64,000 bases of DNA from an uncultured Clostridia bacterium (GCA_944328665.1 CALVHS010000021.1:62001-126000), one strand, 5' to 3'; positions 25,449-34,442 are shown, counted from the stretch's first letter. The notes: a model not told the origin generated them from the sequence alone. Numbers and translations: made by a program.

Positions 25449-25461
25449 CCTTTTGCCCATT

Positions 25462-27627
25462 TTACTTTCTGTTCTTCCTCTTTTCGGAAAGATCGCCCGT
25501 TTCCGCGCCTTCCGCCTCCGCGCTCTTGTCCTTGGGCTTGATGAGGAAAAGTACGATGATGCCGATCAGGCAGACACCGGCGATGCAGATAAACACGACG
25601 GTGAGGACATTGTTTTCCAACCAGTACGTCTCGCCCGGGAGGGTGTCTGCGCGAGAGGAGATATTCGCCACGACCGCTTCCGTCTTAGCCTCGGTGCTCA
25701 AGCCGCTGTCATAAGCGCGCAGCGTCATACCGAAATATCCCGCACGCTTGGGGACAAAAGAACGAGAAGACGCGCTCCAAGAATCGGCATATTCGCCCTC
25801 TTCCTCTTCGTCGTCCGTCTCTTCGATCTCCACCCAAGTGCCGTACGTGCAGGAACCGTCCTCGCCGCGTTCGAGCAGCGATCTGCGCAGATCTTCCGAA
25901 GAGATCGTCTTGCCGTCATATTCGTCCGAAGGGACGAGATAATACAGCTTATATTCCTCGACCGTCTCCGTGAGCGTATCGGAAAGGGCGATGATCTCGA
26001 ACTCGTCAAAAGTATAGGTGATATCGATATAACCGTCGTCCGTATCTTCCGGCTCTTCGATGCTCAAACCGTTGTACTGCACCGTAAAGGTGAACGTCGG
26101 GATGCCGGCGATCGTCCAAATGTTGCTCGACGAGACGGAACTGACGGGTTCGCCGTTCTTGTCCGTCACTTCGATCTCGTTGCCGAGATAATTGACGGGA
26201 ACGACGCGGAATTCATATTTCCCTTCTTCCGTCAATTCGATGCGCAGATCGTCATAATCCAGCCCCGTGCTGCTCTGCGTATCCGAAGATTTTGTCCTCC
26301 AATAGAGGTTGAAAGTCATGTCGGTATAGCCGCAGGTCTCGTCCACGATATACGGGCGCAGGGTCGGGATATAATAGTAGGCGCCGTCACCCACCTGGAT
26401 GCTGTTCCCTTCGTCATCCAAAGCCGCCTCATCGACAGCCGCCTGATATTCGGCGATATCGTTGGCGCCGACGGTAGATCCTTCTTCCGCCGTTTCATCG
26501 TTGAACGTATACGAAGGCGCGACATCCACCGATCCGGGACGAACCACACGGATATAATCGTATTCCGCCTGCGTGCTCAACGCCCCGGGATCGGCATACC
26601 ATTCGAGATAATAATATGCTTCGTTGTCCCCGTCGGAAAGATTGAACGCCACGCTGAGGCAGCCTTCGCCCGTCTCGGCATAAGTAGAAAATTCGTTTTC
26701 AAAGAAGCGCTTGTCCGAATCGAACTCTTCATACGTGGTCTCCGCCTCTTCATCCTCGGTGTCGAGCGCGACGCGGGGATCGTCCGCATCATATGCATAA
26801 TAGTAACGGGACGTGGAAACGGAGCTGTCCAACACGTCGATGGCGACGTAATCGAAACCCGCCGTCGATCCGAACGCAAGCAGCTTGATGTCGCTGTTGA
26901 CTACGAGCACGGGAGCCTCATCGTCGACGACGCTGTTCGAGTCGTTGAGCGCCAACGACTGCCCGTTGAGGGAACGCACGACAAAGAGCTGCGACGTGCT
27001 GCCCTCCGCGAGTTCGACGCTGAAGGTCAAAGGCGTGATCGGCGTGTCGGAAGCGGAGGAAGCATAGTTGGCATAATATCTGCCGATGTTTGTGAACTCG
27101 CCCGCCTCGGCGCCGTTGACGGAAACGGCATACGCGCCGTCCGCATCCGAAGTGAAGGCGACGGTGACGACGCCTTCCTCCTCGCCTTCCGCCGCAGGCA
27201 CGTCGATCGCCTCCGCACCGTTGACGGAAACGTCGAGCGCGCCGTCCTCTCCCACCGTAAAGGCGAGCTCGTTGGCGCTTTTGCCCTCTTTGTTGGCGGT
27301 AAAGGGCGCCGCTTCCATCTTCAGCGTAAACGTTTCAAAGTTGTACTCGTCACCGAATGAAAACGCCGTAGAAAAATATGCGGGCGCGCCTTCGCCTTCG
27401 TACCACTTGAGCGCCAGGTTCTTCCTGTAATAGACGTTCGCACCGTCGCTGAGGTCATAAGCGATGTACCCCTCGGTGGTGTTGGACGTCGCGTTCGAGG
27501 TGGAAAAAACGCTGCTCGGCCCGTACGTCGTTTCGGCTGCGGCAAACACCGCCGAGAAACAGGCGAACGCCGTGCACAGCGCAAAGACGACCGCGAGGCT
27601 GAGGATCTTGAACTTATGTCTTTTCAT
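25462..27627 (-). CDS. Large acidic membrane-anchored extracellular protein
   Basis: 721 aa. A signal peptide is clear: MKRHKFK, a hydrophobic stretch, then AVFAAAETT. Near the C-terminus one membrane helix (VVFICIAGVCLIGIIVLFLI) and a short charged tail anchor it (type I topology). The 620-residue ectodomain is strongly acidic and rich in Tyr, Thr and Ser, with beta-strand-like stretches such as LYWRTKSSDTQSSTG and YKLYYLVPSDEYDGK that suggest Ig-like or carbohydrate-binding modules. I recognise no defined domain and no sortase motif. I start at 27627, after GGGAG; the upstream ATG at 27645 lacks a ribosome site. Confidence 0.75.
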   Translation of the reverse strand: MKRHKFKILSLAVVFALCTAFACFSAVFAAAETTYGPSSVFSTSNATSNTTEGYIAYDLSDGANVYYRKNLALKWYEGEGAPAYFSTAFSFGDEYNFETFTLKMEAAPFTANKEGKSANELAFTVGEDGALDVSVNGAEAIDVPAAEGEEEGVVTVAFTSDADGAYAVSVNGAEAGEFTNIGRYYANYASSASDTPITPLTFSVELAEGSTSQLFVVRSLNGQSLALNDSNSVVDDEAPVLVVNSDIKLLAFGSTAGFDYVAIDVLDSSVSTSRYYYAYDADDPRVALDTEDEEAETTYEEFDSDKRFFENEFSTYAETGEGCLSVAFNLSDGDNEAYYYLEWYADPGALSTQAEYDYIRVVRPGSVDVAPSYTFNDETAEEGSTVGANDIAEYQAAVDEAALDDEGNSIQVGDGAYYYIPTLRPYIVDETCGYTDMTFNLYWRTKSSDTQSSTGLDYDDLRIELTEEGKYEFRVVPVNYLGNEIEVTDKNGEPVSSVSSSNIWTIAGIPTFTFTVQYNGLSIEEPEDTDDGYIDITYTFDEFEIIALSDTLTETVEEYKLYYLVPSDEYDGKTISSEDLRRSLLERGEDGSCTYGTWVEIEETDDEEEEGEYADSWSASSRSFVPKRAGYFGMTLRAYDSGLSTEAKTEAVVANISSRADTLPGETYWLENNVLTVVFICIAGVCLIGIIVLFLIKPKDKSAEAEGAETGDLSEKRKNRK

Positions 27628-27706
27628 TGCTCTGCTTGCTCCCATGGCAAAATTGAGATCGTGACGGGGGCGCTGGCGCACCTCCCGTTTTAAACTGTAC
27701 CTATTT

Positions 27707-27735
27707 ATTTTACACTCTGACGAAATATTTGTCAA
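27707..27735 (-). promoter_or_regulatory. sigma-A promoter of the surface-protein gene
   Basis: Minus strand: TTGACA (27730-27735), 17-bp spacer, TAAAAT (27707-27712). The leader is about 75 nt and contains a second GGGAGG far from the start codon. Confidence 0.7.
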
Positions 27736-27793
27736 ACGCATTTTCCGCTTTGCGGCAAAATTTTGCGCCTTTTTACCGCCTTTTACCCGCCTG

Positions 27794-28489
27794 TCACAAT
27801 TCCATGGCTTTGGAAAGGTCAAAATATTTCCAAGGAACATTTTCTGCGGGCGGTTCGAGCATAAAACGCAGCCGCTCTTTGGTGACGGGATGCGTAAAAG
27901 TCAGAGAATACGCCCACAACGCGAGGTTCCCTTTTTTGGCGGACTCTCCGCCGTAACGCATATCGCCGTAGACGGGATGCGAGATGCCCGCCATCTGTAC
28001 GCGGATCTGATGCGTCCTGCCCGTATGCAGCTTGATCTCCGTCAGGCAATGTCCGCCCTTTTCCTCCAATACGCGGTATTCGAGGGAAGCGAGCTTCGCC
28101 CCGTCCGTCGTCTGGGTACAGATATAGACCATGTTGTTGACGGGATTTTTTTTCAGGTAATTGACGAGGGTCGCCTTCGGTTCTTTGGGAACGCCGACCA
28201 AAACGGCGAGATACTTCTTTTCAAAATCGCCCCCGCGCATCTGCTCGGCAAGGCGGGATGCCGCCTTGCTCGTCTTGGCAAAGACCATGATCCCCCCCGT
28301 CGGCCTGTCCAACCGATGGATGAGCCCGATATAGACGTTGCCCGGCTTATTGTATTTCTCCTTGACGTAGCGGCGCACCTGTTCGAGCATGCTGTCATCC
28401 CCGCTCTCGTCCCCGCAGGAAGCCAATCCCTGCGGCTTCATGACGACGATGATGTGATTGTCCTCGTGTAAGATGGTAAGATCATCCAT
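27794..28489 (-). CDS. RluA-family pseudouridine synthase
   Basis: 231 aa. The catalytic motif HRLDRPTGG is at 58-66, with Asp61 the nucleophile. TGRTHQIRVQMAGISHPVYGDMRYG is the other family block. It lacks an S4 domain, as in short RluC/RluD-like enzymes of Bacillota; the RNA site is unknown. I start at the ATG at 28489, behind GGGAGG; it overlaps the methyltransferase gene by 8 bp. Confidence 0.9.
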   Translation of the reverse strand: MDDLTILHEDNHIIVVMKPQGLASCGDESGDDSMLEQVRRYVKEKYNKPGNVYIGLIHRLDRPTGGIMVFAKTSKAASRLAEQMRGGDFEKKYLAVLVGVPKEPKATLVNYLKKNPVNNMVYICTQTTDGAKLASLEYRVLEEKGGHCLTEIKLHTGRTHQIRVQMAGISHPVYGDMRYGGESAKKGNLALWAYSLTFTHPVTKERLRFMLEPPAENVPWKYFDLSKAMEL

Positions 28490-29342
28490 AAATATACATT
28501 CCTCCCGCCCCGCACGGCAGCGGGATGCCCTCCTCCGTGGCGATCCCCACCTCGTACGCATCGATCGTTCCGCCGCGCCCTCGCAGGCAGAGTTTTAAAA
28601 TATTGTGCAGCACCATCGGCTGCAGGCCCGTCGTGTAACTGTTTATGAGAAAAAAGAGGGGCTCCTCCGAAAGCAGGCGCGCGCACAGCCCGACGAAAGG
28701 AAAGAGGCTCTCCTCGATCTTCCACATCTCGCCGCCGGGGCCTCTGCCGTAGGAAGGCGGATCCATGATGACAGCGTCATAGCGGCTGCCGCGGCGGATC
28801 TCGCGCAGAACAAACTTTTTGCAGTCGTCCACGATGTAGCGGATCCCCTTTCCGATGCCGGAAAGGCGGGCGTTTTCTCCCGCGCGTTCGACCATGCCCT
28901 TCGCCGCGTCCACATGCGTGACTTCCGCCCCCGCTTTGGCGCAGGCGACGCTCGCCCCGCCCGTATAGGCAAAGAGGTTGAGCACTTTGACCGGCCGCCC
29001 CGCCCCGCGGATGAGGGACGCCATGCAGTCCCAATTGACCGCCTGCTCCGGGAAAAGCCCCGTGTGTTTGAAGCCCATCGGCTTGACTTTGAAAGTAAGA
29101 TCGCGATAGCCGACCGTCCATTCTTCGGGCATCGGCTTTCTGTATTCCCACGCGCCGCCGCCCCTGTCGCTGCGGCGGTAAACGGCATGGATGCGCGGGT
29201 CGGCAAACAGATCCCTCTCCGCCTTCCAGATGACCTGCGGGTCCGGCCGGAGCAGAAAGACGTCCTTCCAGCGCTCGAGCTTATAGCCGTCCCCCGTGGC
29301 GAGCACGGCATACTCTTTCCAGTTCTCCGCGATCTTCATCAT
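28482..29342 (-). CDS. Class I SAM-dependent methyltransferase, RlmI/RlmK-like
   Basis: 286 aa. The SAM-binding motif VLNLFAYTGGASVACAKAG lies near 120-138, acidic loop VTHVDAAKGM follows, and the catalytic-type motif is VIMDPPSYGRGPGGEMW. This arrangement is typical of the COG1092 rRNA cytosine-C5 methyltransferase-like family, though without an evident N-terminal PUA domain. The start (ATGATG at 29342) overlaps the ileS stop, so translation is coupled to ileS and to the pseudouridine synthase downstream. Confidence 0.85.
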   Translation of the reverse strand: MMKIAENWKEYAVLATGDGYKLERWKDVFLLRPDPQVIWKAERDLFADPRIHAVYRRSDRGGGAWEYRKPMPEEWTVGYRDLTFKVKPMGFKHTGLFPEQAVNWDCMASLIRGAGRPVKVLNLFAYTGGASVACAKAGAEVTHVDAAKGMVERAGENARLSGIGKGIRYIVDDCKKFVLREIRRGSRYDAVIMDPPSYGRGPGGEMWKIEESLFPFVGLCARLLSEEPLFFLINSYTTGLQPMVLHNILKLCLRGRGGTIDAYEVGIATEEGIPLPCGAGGMYIYG

Positions 29343-32300
29343 ATCTTGACCACGGTCAGCGTCGCCTTGTCTCCGACGATGTCCCATTCTTTGGTATATC
29401 CCGCCGCAGAGCCCTCCTCGATGCCGTCGGCGAGCACGATCTTGGCGATCGCCTCTTTATGCCCGGCGAGCACTTCGGCGGCATTCCCTTCCGCCTTATA
29501 GTACACGCGGATGCGGTCTGTCACTTCGAATCCCGCCTCCTTGCGCATCGTCTGCAACTTGGAGACGAGTTCGCGCTCGATGCCCTCTTCGATGAGCGCG
29601 GGGGTGAGCGCCGTGTTGAGGGCGACCGTGATGCCCTTGTCGGAAGCGGAAATAAAGCCCGCCGCGCTTTCGGTAGAGACGAGCAGGTCGTCCTCACCGA
29701 GTTCCACCTCCGCACCGCCGATCTCCGTCCGGAAAACGCCGCCGTTTTTAACGGCTGCGACCACGGCGGCACCGTCACACGTCTCGAGAAACGCGCGGAT
29801 GCCGTTCAAAAGTTTGCCGTATTTGGGCCCCAGCGTCTTCATCTGCGGCTTGATCTTATAGGTGATGAACGCGCCTGCGTCCTTCGCCTCTTTATATTCT
29901 TTGATGTTGAGTTCGTCGAGGATGACTCCTTTCAGTTCGTCGTTCAAATCGAGTTCCCTCTCCGTGACGACGACCATCTCCGAAAGGGGCTGCCTGTTTT
30001 TGACATTGCCCGCGTTGCGCGCGGCGCGCCCCAGGACGACGATATCGAGCACGGAATCCATCCCCTTTTCGAGGTCTGCATCGAACGCGCTTTCGTCCGC
30101 TGCGGGGAACGGGCACATGTGCACCGACTTGGGCGCCTCTTTATAAAAAGCGGGAACGAGGTTCTGATACATCTGCTCGGCGATGAACGGGGTAAAGGGC
30201 GCGGTCAGTTTGGCTATTGTGACAAGCACGGTATACAGCGTCGTATACGCCGCCGCCTTGTCCTCCGTCATGCCGCTGCCCCAATAGCGCTCGCGGCCGC
30301 GGCGCACATACCAGTTGGAGAGCACATCCGCAAAGTCCTGCAGCGCGCGGGCGCTGTCGGTGATATCGTACGCGGCAAGCCCGGCATCCACCGTCCCGAT
30401 CAGCGTGTTCAGCTTGGATAAGATCCATTTGTCCATCAGCGTCAGCCTGCACCGCTGCAGGCTGTAAGCGGAGGGATCGTATTTATCGATATCGGCATAC
30501 AAAACAAAGAAAGCATAGGTGTTCCAAAGGGTGCCGATATATTTTCTCTGCGCCTCGGAGACCGCTTCCGGATAAAAACGGGAAGGCAGCCACGGCGCGC
30601 TCGACGTGTAAAAATACCAGCGCACCGCATCCGCGCCCTGCTTGTCCAGCACGCTCCACGGGTCGACCACGTTGCCCTTGTGTTTGGACATCTTGACGCC
30701 GTTTTTATCGTTGACGTGCCCCAAAACGATACAGTTTTTAAAGGGCGCCTTGCCGAAGAGGATGGTCGAGATGACGAGCAGCGTATAAAACCAACCGCGC
30801 GTCTGGTCGACCGCTTCGGAGATAAAGTCGGCGGGAAACGTCTCGTCGAAGAGATCTTTGTTTTCAAACGGATAATGATACTGCGCAAAGGGCATGGAGC
30901 CGGAATCGAACCAGCAGTCGATGACCTCGGGAGTGCGCTTCATCGTGCCGCCGCACTCGCAGGCAAAGGTACAACCGTCGATATACGGGCGGTGCAGCTC
31001 GATATCTTCCCCGATGCCGCATTTTTCTTTCAGTTCCGCCTTGCTGCCGACGACGTGCACTTTGCCGCACCTTTCGCACACCCAAACGGGGAGCGGCGTA
31101 CCCCAATACCGGTCGCGGGACAGCCCCCAGTCGATGACGTTTTCGAGGAAATTGCCCATGCGGCCCGTGCGGATGGTGTCCGGCATCCAATGAACGGAAT
31201 CGTTCGCCTTGAGCAGGGCGTCCTTGACTGCCGTGACTTTGATGAACCAGCTCTCCCGCGCATAATAGATAAGAGGAGTGTCGCACCGCCAGCAGTGCGG
31301 ATAGCTGTGCTCGTAAGGCATTTCTTTGAAAAGCAAGCCCTTTTCTTTGAGCAGCGCGATGATCCCTTTATCCGCTTTTTTGACAAACGTACCCGCAAAC
31401 TCCGTCACGGCGGGCTTAAAGCAACCTCTCTCGTCCACAAGATTCACGACGGGCAAACCGTATTTCTGCCCGACGCGATAGTCGTCCTCGCCGAAGGCGG
31501 GGGCGATATGCACGACGCCCGTGCCGTCCGTCAGCGTGACGTAGCCGTCGCAGACGACGTAATGCGCCTTTTCTCGAAAGCTCCCTTCGGCATAAGAAAA
31601 GAGCGGTTCATATTCGGCATATTCGTACTCTTTCCCTTTTTTGACGGAAAGTTTTGTGTACTTTTCGAAAAGTGCCGGCACGAGCGCATCCGCCAACACA
31701 TAGCGAGCGCCGTCCTCCCCCTCTATCTCGGCATAATCTTCGTCCGCGTTCATGCAGAGCGCGACGTTGGAAGGCAGCGTCCAAGGCGTCGTCGTCCAAG
31801 CGAGGAAATAGGCGTTCTCTTCCCCCTTCCGTTTGAAGCGGACAAAGACGGACGTCTCCTTTACGTCCTTATATCCCTGCGCCACCTCGTGCGAGGAGAG
31901 CGCCGTGCCACATCGGGGGCAGTACGGGACGATCTTGTGCCCCTTATAAAGGAGTCCCTTTTTCCAGATCTCTTTGAGCGCCCACCAGACCGATTCGATG
32001 TATTTGTCGTCATAGGTGACGTACGGATCTTCCATATCCGCCCAATAGCCGACCCGCTCGGACATCCTTTCCCATTCGCCTTTGTATTTCCAGACGCTCT
32101 CTTTACACTTTTTGATGAAAGGCTCGATCCCGAACTTTTCGATATCCTGCTTGCCGTCCATGCCGAGGGACTTTTCCACTTCCAGCTCGACGGGCAGGCC
32201 GTGCGTGTCCCAGCCCGCCTTGCGCAGGACGTGCTTGCCCTTCATCGTTTGATAGCGCGGAATGATATCCTTCATGACGCGGGTGGGGATGTGCCCGATA

Positions 32301-32464
32301 TGCGGCTTGCCGTTCGCCGTGGGTGGGCCGTCGTAAAAGGAGAATTCCTCTCCCCCTTCCCGCTCTTCGATGCTGTCCTCAAAGACGTGATTTTCCTTCC
32401 AAAATTCGATGACTTCTTTTTCTCTGTCGACGAAATGCATCGACGTGTCTACTTTTTTATACAT
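29339..32464 (-). CDS. ileS: Isoleucyl-tRNA synthetase
   Basis: 1041 aa. Charges tRNA(Ile). HIGH motif (GKPHIGHIP), KMSK-type motif (GVKMSKHKGN) and the editing-domain WTTTPWTLPSN are in order. CERCGKVHVVGSKAEL and CECGG cysteines are the zinc-type insert. The long form with a C-terminal extension is of the eukaryote-like class seen in some Clostridia. I start at the ATG at 32464; the open frame upstream runs through the T-box leader. First gene of ileS-methyltransferase-pseudouridine synthase. Confidence 0.97.
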   Translation of the reverse strand: MYKKVDTSMHFVDREKEVIEFWKENHVFEDSIEEREGGEEFSFYDGPPTANGKPHIGHIPTRVMKDIIPRYQTMKGKHVLRKAGWDTHGLPVELEVEKSLGMDGKQDIEKFGIEPFIKKCKESVWKYKGEWERMSERVGYWADMEDPYVTYDDKYIESVWWALKEIWKKGLLYKGHKIVPYCPRCGTALSSHEVAQGYKDVKETSVFVRFKRKGEENAYFLAWTTTPWTLPSNVALCMNADEDYAEIEGEDGARYVLADALVPALFEKYTKLSVKKGKEYEYAEYEPLFSYAEGSFREKAHYVVCDGYVTLTDGTGVVHIAPAFGEDDYRVGQKYGLPVVNLVDERGCFKPAVTEFAGTFVKKADKGIIALLKEKGLLFKEMPYEHSYPHCWRCDTPLIYYARESWFIKVTAVKDALLKANDSVHWMPDTIRTGRMGNFLENVIDWGLSRDRYWGTPLPVWVCERCGKVHVVGSKAELKEKCGIGEDIELHRPYIDGCTFACECGGTMKRTPEVIDCWFDSGSMPFAQYHYPFENKDLFDETFPADFISEAVDQTRGWFYTLLVISTILFGKAPFKNCIVLGHVNDKNGVKMSKHKGNVVDPWSVLDKQGADAVRWYFYTSSAPWLPSRFYPEAVSEAQRKYIGTLWNTYAFFVLYADIDKYDPSAYSLQRCRLTLMDKWILSKLNTLIGTVDAGLAAYDITDSARALQDFADVLSNWYVRRGRERYWGSGMTEDKAAAYTTLYTVLVTIAKLTAPFTPFIAEQMYQNLVPAFYKEAPKSVHMCPFPAADESAFDADLEKGMDSVLDIVVLGRAARNAGNVKNRQPLSEMVVVTERELDLNDELKGVILDELNIKEYKEAKDAGAFITYKIKPQMKTLGPKYGKLLNGIRAFLETCDGAAVVAAVKNGGVFRTEIGGAEVELGEDDLLVSTESAAGFISASDKGITVALNTALTPALIEEGIERELVSKLQTMRKEAGFEVTDRIRVYYKAEGNAAEVLAGHKEAIAKIVLADGIEEGSAAGYTKEWDIVGDKATLTVVKI

Positions 32465-32489
32465 CGCCTGGCTCCTGAAAATTTTTCTC

Positions 32490-32736
32490 AAAAGAAAAGC
32501 CCTCTTGTTTTCGGAAAACAAAAGGACCACCAAAACATACAAGCATACGCCCGTTTTCATAACGCGGACGGGATACCGCGCACATGGCTACGCTCCGCAA
32601 AAAAGCGGGTCTCGCCGTGCGGGCGCGAACGGTGATACCTGCATGCGCCCCGCACGCCGCCTTTCACCTCGCCGCGGCTCTCTTTCGAACGGGCATCGCA
32701 TACGGCTTGTCCTTCGTGAACGCCGTATTCATTTAC
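32490..32736 (-). promoter_or_regulatory. T-box riboswitch, Ile (AUC) specifier, transcription termination type
   Basis: The leader shows the stem I landmarks in order on the minus strand: ACGAAGGACAAG (32717-32706), AGAGAG (32683-32678), GGTGAAA (32668-32662) and a specifier segment AGGTATCACC with ATC at 32636-32634. GGCG and CGCC can close stem I. The terminator is CCTTTTGTTTT paired with AAAACAAGAGG (32525-32501) followed by GCTTTTCTTTT. The antiterminator GTTTTGGTGGTCC (32536-32524) carries TGGT for the tRNA ACCA end and can pair with CCGAAAAC of the terminator, excluding it. The usual GGTACCGCG sequence is missing, so the 3' part is divergent. Uncharged tRNA(Ile) should allow read-through into ileS. 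Confidence 0.72.
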
Positions 32737-32742
32737 CGCTCT

Positions 32743-32771
32743 ATTGTAGCAGGAAGCGCGGCTTTTGTAAA
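32743..32771 (-). promoter_or_regulatory. sigma-A promoter of the T-box-ileS operon
   Basis: Minus strand: TTTACA (32766-32771), 17-bp spacer, TACAAT (32743-32748). Confidence 0.78.
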
Positions 32772-32814
32772 GCGATTTTGCGGCGATTGCCGAAATCCGC
32801 GCATTTTTCGCCGT

Positions 32815-33537
32815 TCAGCGGTAATCTTCGAGGATCTTGCTCACATCGGGCAAGTCTGCCGGCGTGATGATGTTTTCGATGCGCTCCCCCACGGAACCGT
32901 GTTCGCTGACGAGCACGGCGAGCAGCTTTTTGTTCTTCTCGAAAGCGTCCGTCACGTCCTGCAGCGTATCCTGCCTGCCGAGATATTTATAATATGCGAA
33001 CAGGTCGCTCTCCTGCAAGATCTCTCCTACCGGCGTTTCGGACGCGAACGCGTCCAGATCGTCCCCCCGCTCCAATACATCGCCGAGCGCCTTGATCACG
33101 CGGCGGTTGTTGACGATGCCCGCCATCCGCTTGCCGCGGTAGACAGGGATGTTGGAATACCCCGTGCGCGCGATCAGCAAGATTGCCTGGCGCACGCTGA
33201 TCGCGTCGTCCACGCTCACGATCTTTTTCTGGCGGATGGTCTCGCCGATGCGGGGCGGCGTGCAGAGCAGCCGCTCGATGAGGCGGATCTCCTCCACCAC
33301 CTCGTCGCAGGGCACGGCGATGATGCGCCCGTCCGAACTTTGATGGACGATCGCGTTGCGCAGGCGGGCGAAATCCATGAGATCGCTCTCGTATTTGCGC
33401 ACGACGGAATTTTCTTCCGCGCTCCTGCGCACCATATCCGAAAAAGACTGCGAAGCTTTAAACCGATACAACTGCCGCAGCTGCGCATCGATCCCGTTAT
33501 AAGCGTCGATAAATTCCGCCGCATTCCTCTTATCCAT
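32815..33537 (-). CDS. HEPN-like helical domain fused to paired CBS domains
   Basis: 240 aa. Residues 1-85 are helical and include DFARLRNAIVHQS, where Arg60-Asn61-x3-His65 fits the Rx4H motif of HEPN ribonucleases. Two CBS domains follow: about 90-150 (KIVSVDDAISVRQAILLIARTGYSNIPVYRG) and 165-238 (TPVGEILQES to TPADLPDV). CBS pairs bind adenine nucleotides or similar ligands, so a ligand-gated RNase or RNA-binding switch is conceivable. That is inference. GGGAGG precedes the ATG at 33537. The nitrilase-like gene lies 84 bp upstream in the same direction; a promoter lies between. Confidence 0.78.
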   Translation of the reverse strand: MDKRNAAEFIDAYNGIDAQLRQLYRFKASQSFSDMVRRSAEENSVVRKYESDLMDFARLRNAIVHQSSDGRIIAVPCDEVVEEIRLIERLLCTPPRIGETIRQKKIVSVDDAISVRQAILLIARTGYSNIPVYRGKRMAGIVNNRRVIKALGDVLERGDDLDAFASETPVGEILQESDLFAYYKYLGRQDTLQDVTDAFEKNKKLLAVLVSEHGSVGERIENIITPADLPDVSKILEDYR

Positions 33538-33575
33538 GCTTCTCCTCCCTTTTGACTGCTTGCTATGCCGCATAT

Positions 33576-33604
33576 AGTATATCATATTTCCCGCAAATTG
33601 CAAA
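33576..33604 (-). promoter_or_regulatory. Promoter of the HEPN-like/CBS gene
   Basis: Minus strand: TTTGCA (33599-33604), 17-bp spacer, TATACT (33576-33581). Confidence 0.6.
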
Positions 33605-33621
33605 GCCTGCGCCGCTATTTT

Positions 33622-34296
33622 TTAAAAATCGGCGCAAGTACGGCGGCAAAACCCGCGGCGGCGGCAGGATACGATGTGATATTCGCGCGCGGTCGAAAGG
33701 GTAAAGGCGCATTCCTTTTTCGGAGAGACCAGGGCGATCTCCCCCGTGGCGGAGGCGACCTGCGCGATCCCCGCCCCGCACATGGCGGCAGGCACCCCCG
33801 CGACGAAGGCGTCCGCGCGCAGCATCAGGCGGGGCGTAAAGTCGACGACATCCTCGAATATGCTGAAAAGGACGTCCGCGTCGCACAGGGAGAGCATCTG
33901 GGCGATCTCCGGAAAAAAGAGATCTTCCGCGATGAGGATGCCCAACTTGCCCGCCGAGGTGTCATACACTTTGATCGTTCCGCCGCTCTTGAATTCGGAC
34001 GGTTCGACGGCGGAGAACATATCCGAAACGCCGAGGATACGCCCTTTGTCGGCGACGGCGGCGCTTTTGCGGCGGATACCGCAGGAATCTGTATAACAGC
34101 CGCTGACGACGGTGCAGCCCGCTTCGCGGCTCAAAATGGCGGCGTCCTCGAGCTTGGAAGTCGCTCCGCTGAGTTCAAGAGCATAGTGTACCTCTCCGAG
34201 CCCCGAAAAACCGAACGCGAGCACGTCGCACGACGGCATGCGGGCGCCCTCCCAAAACTCGTTGAGCGTTCCTTCCGTCACAAAATGGATCCTCAT
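33622..34296 (-). CDS. Nitrilase-fold protein without the catalytic triad (pseudoenzyme)
   Basis: 224 aa, slightly short for the family. The fold is recognisable from KSAAVADKGRILG, TSAGKLGILIAEDLFFPEIAQML and the later RADAFVAGVPAAMCGAGIAQVASATGE. The catalytic Cys position in the ICxDxRFPE block is Ala123 (LIAEDLFFPE). The usual Glu (PE) reads GF (VLAFGFSG), and no Lys stands where K-x-H is expected. It is therefore unlikely to hydrolyse C-N bonds and may act as a binding or regulatory subunit. AGGAG precedes the ATG at 34296. Confidence 0.7.
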   Translation of the reverse strand: MRIHFVTEGTLNEFWEGARMPSCDVLAFGFSGLGEVHYALELSGATSKLEDAAILSREAGCTVVSGCYTDSCGIRRKSAAVADKGRILGVSDMFSAVEPSEFKSGGTIKVYDTSAGKLGILIAEDLFFPEIAQMLSLCDADVLFSIFEDVVDFTPRLMLRADAFVAGVPAAMCGAGIAQVASATGEIALVSPKKECAFTLSTAREYHIVSCRRRGFCRRTCADF

Positions 34297-34413
34297 GGCG
34301 TTCCTCTCCTCTTCCCAGTATATTGCACCGCGCGGCAAAAAGTTCCGCGCCGCCGCACTTTCTGCCGTACATTGTGCAATTTTGCCGAATTTGCAGATTT
34401 ATATTGCAATCGG

Positions 34414-34442
34414 TTGATATTCATCCGGCAAAATGATATAAT
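34414..34442 (+). promoter_or_regulatory. sigma-A promoter of ktrB-ktrA
   Basis: TTGATA (34414-34419), 17-bp spacer, TATAAT (34437-34442). I see no c-di-AMP (ydaO-type) riboswitch in the short leader of about 45 nt. Confidence 0.75.

Noticed and set aside
32465-32560. In-frame N-terminal extension of ileS
   Set aside because: The extra 32 codons lie within the T-box terminator and leader and have no ribosome site; the ATG at 32464 matches the normal start of the protein.
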